From assembly GCA_022836615.1 (NCBI GenBank), contig MU405308.1, positions 82,800 through 146,799 on the forward strand: a DNA stretch of 64,000 nucleotides, given 5' to 3'. The stretch comes from Annulohypoxylon bovei var. microspora. Its lineage: Eukaryota; Ascomycota; Sordariomycetes; Xylariales; Hypoxylaceae. Below, in pieces: positions 34,974 to 43,659 of this stretch; position 1 is the stretch's first letter; the number at the start of each line of letters is the position of its first letter. The notes beneath the pieces were generated by a model, which worked only from the letters and a program-made list of their open reading frames with translations, did not search any database and was not told the DNA's origin. The position numbers and the translations under genes were made by a program.

Positions 34974-35267
34974 TCATCCAGGGAACGAATATCCATATCC
35001 CTCCACAGCTACCCAGGTCTTAACCCGGCATATGGGATCCAGCGACAATATCCATGCTACCTGGCCCTGGCCCTGCTGCAGCAGCTGCTGATAGGACATC
35101 GGCATATGCTGAGATGGCTGATGATATGACTGATGATATGGCTGATGATATGGCTGATGATATGGCTGATGATATGGCTGATGATATGGCTGATGATATG
35201 GCTGATGATATGGCTGATGATATGGCATCGGTGCCATCGCGTACGGATACCAGGGGTAGTTAGGCAT
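34974..35267 (-). CDS. Doubtful 97-aa frame with Pro-Tyr-His-Gln tetrapeptide repeats
   Basis: An ATG frame reading MPNYPWYPYAMAP, then about eight PYHQ repeats encoded by a 12-bp tandem unit (about 35115-35226), then MSYQQLLQQGQGQ. It starts near where the frame-corrected tail of the neighbouring relic (35268-36005) would end, so it may be the 3' part of that broken gene. No family recognised. Confidence 0.3.
   Translation of the reverse strand: MPNYPWYPYAMAPMPYHQPYHQPYHQPYHQPYHQPYHQPYHQPYHQSYHQPSQHMPMSYQQLLQQGQGQVAWILSLDPICRVKTWVAVEGYGYSFPG
35115..35226 (+). repeat. 12-bp tandem repeat (GATATGGCTGAT)
   Basis: About nine copies, nearly perfect; on the minus strand it encodes Pro-Tyr-His-Gln repeats. 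Confidence 0.95.
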
Positions 35268-36005
35268 CGCGCATGCCCTGGACTATATCCTCGAGCCTCG
35301 CCAGACACCCCTCTTCCTTGTAACCGTAGTTAGTTATAGGGAGGTTTCGGAGGTGAGGGGGGGGGGGGGAGGCTGTACGTGTTCCTCAGCCGTTCGTTAA
35401 TCCTATGCATGGATAGGTACGTAGGAGGAAGATCCCCGTTGTTCTGGCTTCTCCAGACCTCGAACAGGCGTTTCTCCATCACGTCCGGCTCGTGAAAAGT
35501 CGCGTTGATGGAGTTTCGACCCATAGTCACCACGTTGGCTGCCCTTAGGGGATTGCGGTCTTCTATGCCGACCTTCTGCCGCTTGTGATACTTATATTCA
35601 ACGTCTGCGTGGTTGAGTAAAGTTATACGCCCGACGGAAGACTCGTTGAGCGGGCCACGCTTCTGACCAGCCACCTGACCCGGAGGTCGGATGGCGAGCT
35701 GGTTGGGAGCTTGGCCGCCGCGGCCACGTCCACGTCCAGCTTGCGAGCTGCCAAAGCAAGACCCAGCTTGGGAATCGTCGAAGTCGTTCCCATACCCATA
35801 CCCGGCTTGCGAGTCGCCGAATCTTGTAGAAGTCCTGCGCGAAATCCCAGGAGGTTGACGTCCCCCTCGGTGGCGCGCCGAACAAGCATACCATAGCATT
35901 TCCCACCCGGGAGAATCGCCAGCGGAAGCAGAAGTTCTCGACGAAGGGCAATCCTCAGATGTATCGTCTACGAGAGCAAGATCCTCACGGCCCACCGAGG
36001 GCCAT
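35268..36005 (-). pseudogene. Relic A of an unrecognised gene family (inverted partner of the copy at 40.7 kb)
   Basis: The minus-strand frame contains DSQAGYGYG-type repeats and an RGRGRGG stretch. A conserved block follows: PPGQVAGQKRG, EYKYHKRQK, IEDRNPLRAANVV, RNSINATFHEPDVMEKRL, FEVWRSQNNGDLPPTYLSM and RINERLRNTY. The same block occurs in plus orientation at 40.7-41.1 kb, including 53 identical bases in a row. After RLRNTYS a run of about 12 C (35359-35369 on the plus strand as G) throws the frame out. In another frame the sequence goes on as HLRNLPITNYGYKEEG, matching the other copy's YLRNLLISNIGYGKEE. So either the copy is broken or the homopolymer is miscounted. No ATG lies in the expected frame at the 5' end. 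Function unknown. Confidence 0.5.
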
Positions 36006-37199
36006 GCCACTCGAGTGCTGCCTCACCGGGGATCGACCCTCGGTAATCCGAGCGGCAGACAGAGACGTAGATGAGACCGAGCGACAGCAAGCTCGGCTGC
36101 AGGTGGAACAAGCCGTGGAGCGAGATGGGCAGACCTTCTGCAGAAGGTCTCTCCCCAGTTAGGCTGCTCCACGGGTCCGTCCGCGGTCTCGAGGGTATAG
36201 TGATACCTGGGGTGATTGCGGGTGAGCTGCTGCGCAATCCCACTTCATCAAGCAGACCTTACCTGAAGAGCCTCAGAGGCTGCTGGAGCCTCCCCTCCCA
36301 TCCTTCGGGATGTCCTCGAAGACGTCGAGGCTGCGGGGCTGGGTCTGGAGCTCGAAGTCTTAGAATACCCTGACCCCATAATAGGCGGCCTTAATAGGTA
36401 TTAATAAGTAAGCATGATTCCCATATTTATACCTAGGTACCTATTGTAATAGAATGGAAATGTGGTTTAAAACTTTTGTTAGGTTCTAACTTTGCTCTGA
36501 AACGAGGGGAGAATCAATGAACGCGCGCAGTGACCACGCTGCCACGCTACATACCACGCTGCACGTGGGTAGATGTGACTAGTTCTAAAATGGTACCTAG
36601 TCTAAGCTACTTTCGGGGAGGGGAGGGGCGGCTTTAAGTACCTATGTACCTAGTAACTGCCCAGGTGGACTCCGGTACTTGGGAAGGTGGATCCGAACAT
36701 GCTACCAGAAGTTGGAAGGAGGGTCCAAGCGCCCAAACTTGGGGGTTTTCTACCACCCCTCCCAAATATTGTACCTAGACTTCTCTTAATAATAACACAC
36801 CCATATGAGAACTTCTAGCCTTTTGTCCGGTACATACCTACATACCTACCTTCTCCCCTCGTTTCAAAGCAAAGTTAGAACCTAACGAAAACAACCACAT
36901 TCCACTCCATTACAGACCACTTCATTCATGTTTTCTTCAAACCACAAATACCCAACCACAAATACTAGGTACCAAACGACTAGACCAAACAATGATCATA
37001 AATATTCTCTTATCTTATTTTATGCCTTTCAAATCTAATCTATGTCCTACCAAATCAATCGGATGTCTGGCAAAGTTCCCCAACCAGACTATCCCGCTGC
37101 TCATAATCCATCTCGCCTAAATGGTGAATTGGTTAGTACCTTAACAACACCCCGAATCGGCGGAATCCCCTCAACAGACCGGAGACGAAGGGCGAGAAC
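36006..37199. other. Intergenic region containing a TIR element
   Basis: No gene recognised. Holds the inverted-repeat element at 36445-36914 and TACCTA motifs. An ATG at 37042 opens a short frame (MSYQINRMSGKVPQPDYPAAH) that may be the start of the modular gene downstream. Confidence 0.5.
36445..36914. mobile_element. Candidate MITE: about 470 bp with terminal inverted repeats of about 65 bp
   Basis: The left arm (36445-36512) and the reverse complement of the right arm (36852-36914) share GTTAGGTTCTAACTTTGCT plus a GAAACGAGGGGAGA stretch and TGTAAT..GAATGTGG outer parts, with a few mismatches and gaps. The about 340 bp between them has no open frame. Size and structure fit a non-autonomous DNA transposon. 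I see no clear target-site duplication. Confidence 0.6.
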
Positions 37200-38265
37200 C
37201 TGCTGGCAAGCCTAAGCTCACACCGTTCGAGATTGACCATTGCTAATTTTTACCAGGGTCAGAAGCCTTTAATAATATCCGCCCTTGCTTCGAAGGCACT
37301 TGCACAGAACCACAGCTGGGGCTAATAAATCCGCTCACACCATTCGAGATTGACCATTGCAAGTTTGTCCCGGGGTCAGAAGCCTTTAATAATATCCGCC
37401 CTTACTCCGAAGGCATTTGCACAGTCTGAGCCAAGGCAATGCTCCAAACCTTGGGAGCTCTCGGGGCCTCCTACAAAGCGTCGTATAGACCAGGAACAAC
37501 CAGCAGCTGACATAGAATCCGAACCTGATATCAATAACGATATAACCGACGACATAGATTATCTACCTTATGAGCCCTCCCTATCTCCACATCCTACACC
37601 TATACCCTTTATCATCGACCACACTAAATTTGTTGCGGGGCCAAAAACCTTTAACAATATTTACCCTTACTCCAAAGACACTTACATAAAACCTCAGCCG
37701 AAGTTAACAAATCCTCTTCCCCTATTATTAGAACATCAAACCCTGAATAATAATTCGTCGAAGCCGCAAACCTTGACGCGTATTGATACTTGGGTTCCTT
37801 AACAATGGGGGGCAGTCCGAGCCAAGGCAGTACTCTGAACTTAAGGAGCTCTCGGGACCTCCTACAAAGCGTCGCCGTATGACCAAGGAACAACCAGCCA
37901 CCGAGATAGAATCTGAACCCGATATCAATAACGATATAATCGACGATATGGATATAGATTATCTACCCTACGAACCCTCCTTATCTCCACATCTTACACC
38001 CACACCTTTTATCATCGACCACATCAAATTTATTGCGAGGCTTGAAACCCCTAACAATATTCGCCCTTGCTCCAAAGGAGCTTGGAACTTATGCGGCACC
38101 ACAGCCGGAGCTACCAAATATTCTTCCCCCCTCTTAGAACACCAACCCTTCACCCAACATAACCAATCAAGGCCGCAAACCTTGACGCGTGTTGACACCT
38201 GGGTTCCATCGCTTATAATGACCCCATTCCCACGAGGACCCGTGTTAGAAGACGACGAGGATTAG
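37200..38265 (+). pseudogene. Broken gene made of tandem modules (unknown family)
   Basis: Four diverged modules follow each other. Modules 1 and 2 (about 37208-37330 and 37330-37430) read LTPFEIDHC-FLPGSEAFNNIRP and LTPFEIDHCKFVPGSEAFNNIRP in one frame. Modules 3 and 4 (about 37420-37805 and 37805-38265) are longer. Each reads SEPRQ, SGPPTKRR, ESEPDINNDI, DYLPYEPSLSPH, PFIIDH-KF, NNI and LLEHQ, then PQTLTR-DTWVP. Stops lie in module 1 (TAA after DHC) and at the end of module 2 (TGA), and modules 3 and 4 are in different frames. A KRRR cluster could be a nuclear localisation signal. The last unit ends RGPVLEDDED at a TAG. I do not recognise the family. Confidence 0.5.
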
Positions 38266-40082
38266 GAGAGCGAAGGCGGGTAGAATATGGTGAGGTGACA
38301 GTAATGGATGAGGGAGTGGGGGGTGAGGAGGTCGGGATGGGGTGAGGTAGTGGGATGAGGAGATGAGGAGATGACGACGGGAGGTACGGAAGGGGACAGG
38401 TAGAGATGGGGATGGAAACAATAGGGACGAGAGTGGCGAAGACGAGTAACGAAGTAGATGTCATGTATTATATAATATATTACCATAGCTGTATGGCTGG
38501 AAGCGGGTCCTACCTTTTGCCGCAGTCCAGGACGGGGCGAACCAGATATCTGCTTATGAATTGACCATCGCTGAAATCCACCCAGATCTTAGATATGACT
38601 TAGTAACTGTGATGATAGATCGTGCGAGTCTCGTGTTAATACGATGGGCCAGGACAACTCACAACCTCTTAGATACGTGATCTAACTAACACGGTCAAGT
38701 CAGTCCATCACCACAAGTCAGTCCATCACCATAAGTTAGTCCATCACCATAAGTTAGTCCATCACAATAAGATCAATACTGGTCAGTCAGGTTAATCAGA
38801 TCAGTCAAGTCACGTCAGCGAGATCAGCCAAGTCAGTCAGGCCGATCAAGTCAATCGCCTACCTAGATACATTACATTTCAACGTTTCTACGAGACCATC
38901 GCCGTGTTGTCGCTCGTGGTGTTTTCGAGGTACACTGTTCAACTCCAAGACTCTAGGGACCTAACTCAGGGAAAGTACGATCTCATATGACCTACTAGGT
39001 ACCTAAGTACATACCTACCTAGGTACCTACCGAGGTTAGGCACTCGAGTTAAAATATTAAACCTAAAATTTAGGCACCTACCTCCTTAGATTTTCTAATA
39101 TTGGAAGTTGCCTACTTACAAACATACATGCTTATATGGATAGGTACCACACGTAGGCAGGTATGTATGTATCCACCAATTCACCAATTCACCAATTCAC
39201 TCACCTGCTACATACTAGATCACTTCAAACCCCAAATCTTAAACAGCTAAACCGTAGGTAAGTATTTTATTCATTGCCTTTTAAATTCAAGTCTTAACAG
39301 ACCAATTAGATGTCTACCAAAGCTACCAAAGCCTCCTCTCCCTCAACCTTCCAGGCTTCCATCCACCCTCTCTAAGACCCCAATCCCTCGCAGAATCCCG
39401 TCCAGAAGCCAAAGGGAGCTATTGGAGGCCTACCCAATATTATAGTGGTGATGAAAGCGAGAATGAGGAGGAAGACGGGAAGGTGAGAGACGGGGAGGTG
39501 AAGATGAGCAGGAAGCAGAAGTCAAGAATTAGAGATTCGTTCATGTTAATATGAATTATACTACTTCGCTAGACGTTTACCTAGGTACCTCATAGCACGA
39601 AGAGATACGGAGGTGAAGTCTACCTATGCTATAGTGTTCACATGAGTATCGTTATACGACCCCATCCGTGATTAAGATCGAATATATCCTCATATATGTG
39701 TACCTAAGTAGCTAACCCAGTACCTCAGTATCCGATTTTATCACATGCAGGTATGTACGTCGTGGTGACATTAACACGAAGCACTACTTAGAGTTACGCG
39801 ATTCCAAACTATAGGGAGAGCTCCTTCACAGGATACCTCGTACTAAGTTGAGTAATTCGCTCATGGCAATTATAAAACGCTTCCTGTTCCTCTTCCTGTT
39901 CCTCTTCCTGTTCCTCTTCCCCTTTCTCACCTTTCTCTTCACACTTCGCTGTCTTCAACATAGAACCTCGCCATAGAACAAGATATGATAGCGCACCGCT
40001 GACGGCCAAGTGTCATGTTTCTGCGATTTACCATACCACCTTCTTCATTGCTTAATCATTACCACATACAAAGATAGCAAGA
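38266..40082. other. Intergenic region with repeats
   Basis: No gene supported. Contains G-rich GAGGAGATGAGG repeats (38280-38450), four copies of a 19-bp unit CATAAGTTAGTCCATCAC-like (38697-38772), CAATTCACCAATTCAC (39175-39200) and TTCCTGTTCCTC repeats (39885-39930). A short frame at 39310 (MSTKATKASSPSTFQASIHPL) stops early. The stretch at 39640-39700 resembles 41650-41710. Confidence 0.5.
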
Positions 40083-40640
40083 ATGAGTTCCAACGGGAAC
40101 GAGAAGCCCTTTGGAGACCAGTCGAGCTCCAACAAGCTTAGCGAGAAGCCAAAAACACCTAGGCACCCGTCAATTTGGACGAGATCAGCGGTGTGCATGC
40201 AACCGCTTCGCGAACCGCCAGACAACCTACGGATCACCGTGGAGGCGTCAGCGGCATGTCTTGGCCGAGAGGCCAGGTGGCCGGCTATCCCGTGTGCGAA
40301 GGCCCTCGTGGTGCGCGTTGCAAGAATTCAACATCAAGGCAGACTACAAGACATCTACGGAATTCTTGACTGCCCTAGTGCAGGTGCAAAGCTTCTGGAA
40401 TAAACTTGAGCCGCATAAAGCTGACAATCCTGGACCAAACTCGAGCCTATCTCTTCTTGCTGATAGAGAATATGCCATCCGTCTTCCCTATCACCTTCGA
40501 TACCAGCTTGAAGTTTGTATCCTTTAAGGGTGTTTGAACGAGATTGATGTTATAGTCGAGTTTCTATAGAGACTAGTAGATCTCTCAAAAGATCATACCC
40601 GGCGACGCGATAGGGCCAATGATCTCTTGATGTACATCTC
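40083..40640 (+). pseudogene. Relic resembling a fungal RNA-dependent RNA polymerase (QDE-1/Sad-1 type)
   Basis: In one frame, positions about 40320-40635 read FNIKADYKT, SFWNKLEPHKA, YAIRLPYHLRYQLEVCIL, a TAA, GCLNEIDVIVEFL, a TAG, RLVDLSKDHTRRRDRANDLLMYIS. The pattern P-x-HLRYQLEVCI followed by LNE and EFL..L is what I associate with the region before the catalytic double-psi barrel of fungal RdRPs that make double-stranded RNA for quelling. Both stops could come from Gln codons by single C-to-T changes. The catalytic DxDGD motif is not present; the sequence runs straight into relic B. The ATG at 40083 opens another frame that ends at 40401-40403. Identification is from memory of motifs, so tentative. 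Confidence 0.4.
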
Positions 40641-40689
40641 GCAGCTGACCTGCTGTTGGCCAAGCGTCTGCCCCCACCCCACCTGCCCT

Positions 40690-41275
40690 ACCTGCCACCT
40701 GCTGGACGTGGCCAAGCTTCCAACCAGCTTGCCACCCGACCTCCGGGTCAGGTGGCTGATCAAAAGCGCGGCCTACCCTCGACGCTCGACGAGTCTGCCA
40801 CTAGGCGCTTAATCCTCCTCGACCACAAGCAGGTCGAATATAGGTATAACAAACGACAAAAGGTCGATATAGAAGACCGTAATCTTCTAAAGGCCTTACA
40901 ACGTGGTAACCTTGGGCCAAAACTCTATCAACGCAACCTTCCACAAGCCGCAGGTGATAGAGAAACGCCTGTTCGAGGTCTGGAGAAGCCAGAACAACGG
41001 GGATCTTCCTCCAACGTACCTAACCATGAACAGGATCAGCGAGCGCTTGCGGGACACGTACAACGTCTCGTCCTACCTGAGAAACCTCCTCATCTCCAAC
41101 ATCGGGTATGGTAAGGAGGAAGAAGAATCGCCGAGGCAAGAAGAAGGAGGCTGCGGGCGCAAAGGTGGATACATAGATAGGTGGTGGAGAGTCGTGTCGA
41201 GTGGTAGGTTAGGGAAGGGAAGGGAAGGGAAGAAGAACCAGAGATTCGCTTATCTAGGTATTGTCAGGTGCTAGA
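40690..41275 (+). pseudogene. Relic B of the unrecognised family (inverted partner of 35.3-36.0 kb)
   Basis: Reads QASNQLATRPPGQVADQKRG, EYRYNKRQKVDIEDRNLLKA, then needs a one-base frame change near 40895 to continue as VVTLGQNSINATFHKP, VIEKRLFEVWRSQNNGD, YLTMNRISERLRDTYN and YLRNLLISNIGYGKEE. It thus keeps the same order of blocks as relic A with about 70 percent similar residues by eye. The tail is Glu/Lys-rich and ends at TAG near 41272. The frame change makes it non-functional unless an intron is involved. Confidence 0.5.
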
Positions 41276-41870
41276 GTTCATATAGATGGTGACCACATGG
41301 TAATTCATCATATTAGATCATTAGGATAATTGGGTTTTGCTTCATTACGTGCATGTCGTTAGGGGTCTGCTCTGCTAGAGATTAGTAGGTATGTAGCATA
41401 TCACGATACTTAGTAGACAAGTCTAGAGCTCACCACGTTACAATCATGTCGTTACTACTCTGTTTGCCAGCCCCGTAATGTCATTAACCTTCCTTCCATA
41501 TGTTAGTAACGCAGCGAGTTATATTATTAATTACTTGGTTAAATGCTGACCTAGGTGCCTTGTGGTGTGGCGGAGATACCTACATATGTATGTAAAGAAA
41601 CGAAGCCGCATACCAAGCTATTTGCGTGGCAAATACCTACGTTTCGTACATGAGTATCGCGATGCGATGCGATGCGAGACCATCCAGGATTAAAATCGAA
41701 TATTTCATCACCCATACGCGCAGAATGAGCTGTGAGGCATGTACGTGGGTAGGTACCTGCATGTGGGTACTAGAAGTTGCTGCCTGGGGGGCTCATAGCT
41801 CGGACCACCTCGTCGACTAGCTCGGACCACCTCTCGGCGATTAGCTCGGACCACCTCCTAGTTTTTAAGC
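41276..41870. other. Transition zone to the AT-rich block
   Basis: No gene. Ends with three copies of TAGCTCGGACCACCTC spaced by 8-11 bases (41797-41858). A TAATCAC / GTGATTA inverted pair (41877-41896) sits exactly where base composition changes. Confidence 0.6.
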
Positions 41871-42874
41871 TATTTAATCACGTGATGTGATTATTAATTT
41901 AAAGACCATATTAAGATTATATTGAAATTGTGTTAAGATTATATCGAGTTTAATTTTAATGTAATATTATTTCGTAATTAATTATAAAAATTAAATAAAA
42001 TTTTAAAATAATTTAAATTTATTTATTTCATAATATAATTAATATTCATAATGAATTTAATTAAATTAATTATATAAATATAATTTTTAATTTATATTAA
42101 TATTTTATATTATAAATAATTATAAAGTTAATATAATATTTTTTTATTAAGCGTTTTAAAAAAAAAAAAATTATTATAATTAAAATTATAATTTTTAAAA
42201 ATATTCGTTATTTAAAATTATATTAAACTTAATTAAATTTAAATAAATATAAATTAAATATTTACGTTTAAATAAAATAAAAATTAATTTTATATTATAA
42301 TTAAAATTATAAAAAATATTAATTAATTTAAATTTAATGTTAATGTAATTTAAAATTATTTTAAAAATAAATTCATTATTTTCATTTTTATAATTTTTAT
42401 TACCTTTATTTTTAACTTAAGTTTTTTAAATATAATATTAATAAAAATTTAAAAAAAATTAAATTAAAAAAAGTTAACATTAATTTAATTAAATGTTTTC
42501 GAAAAAGTGAAAATAACGGTATTAATTTAAGTTATATATTAATTTTTAAAGTAATTTTAAATTATTTTACGAATGAACTTTTATTTATATACCACTTTTA
42601 ATACGGGGGCGTAAAACCTTTATATTTATAATTAAAAAAGCCGGTATAAAACGAAAACGTATTTAATTTATTTGTAAATTATTAATAAAAAGTGGATTAT
42701 TTTATTAAATAAAGTTTATTAAAACTTATTATTTAAATTTTAAATTTAAAAGAAAAATAATTTAAAATTAACTTTTTTTAAATTTATTATGTTTTAATTT
42801 TTTATATTTAAATTCATTTTTACATTTATAATTTAAAAAAAGTTTCGAAAGAATTTAATTTAAATTTAATTTTA

Positions 42875-42985
42875 ATTTAATTTTATTTTTTTTTTTATTT
42901 ATTTTTTTATTTATTTTTTCATTTATTTCTTTATTTATTTCTTCATTTATTTTTTCATTTATTTCTTTATTTTTTTTTTTATTTA
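42875..42985 (+). repeat. Low-complexity TTTATTT / TTCATTTATTTC repeat
   Basis: Imperfect tandem 8-12 bp units of T/A with occasional C, inside the AT-rich block just left of the retrotransposon. Confidence 0.8.
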
Positions 42986-43347
42986 TATTATTAATAATTT
43001 ATAATTATGGTTAAAATGGTTTATTTAAATTAAAAGATTTATTAATTTTTTGCGGGGAAAATCGAAAAAATATAAATAAGTTTTACGTAATAAATTAAAG
43101 TTTAATTTAAAATAAAGTTAAAGTAAATATAACATTAAAGTTTTAAAGTGTTTAAAGGAAAAAGCTTTAAAACGAGCAAAAAAAACGGTTTTTAAATTAA
43201 TTTAAAGGTAAATAAATAAATATTAAATTTATTAAATCATTTTATATATATAATAATAATAACGAGGTAAAAAAGTTTAAAGAAAAATTTTTAAACAAAA
43301 GTTATATTAAAATAATTTTTTATATAAGTATTTTTTTTTATTATAAT

Positions 43348-43659
43348 TGTAACGGTTTTTATAAGTAACGGTAAACTTGTGTTATATGGGGTTAAAAATG
43401 AGGTTATTTTCATTAATAAAAGAAAAAGGGAAAAGTAATAACCTTTCGTTTTTAAGGTTACGATATTTATGTTTAAAGGTGTGGATTAAGTTAATTAACG
43501 TGGAAACTTTTTTTGTACGTGTTTTAATAATTTTCATAATTTATTTAAGGTTATTAATAATTTTATTATAAAAACTTATGTTTATTACGTTTGTAATTAT
43601 GATGTAAATTCGCGTTGATTTTTACTTTGATTAATTTTCCGGGTTTTTAATTCGTAATA
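43348..43659 (-). repeat. LTR of the gypsy element (3' LTR in minus orientation)
   Basis: Begins TGTAACG and ends CGTAATA on the plus strand. The other copy has exactly the same length, and every difference I could align is a transition. The frame from 43377 (MCYMGLKMRLF) is LTR sequence, not a gene. Confidence 0.92.

Noticed and set aside
43377..43571. Similar 64- and 67-codon frames at 43377 and 48727 as a duplicated small gene
   Set aside because: They are the same part of the two LTRs of one retrotransposon.
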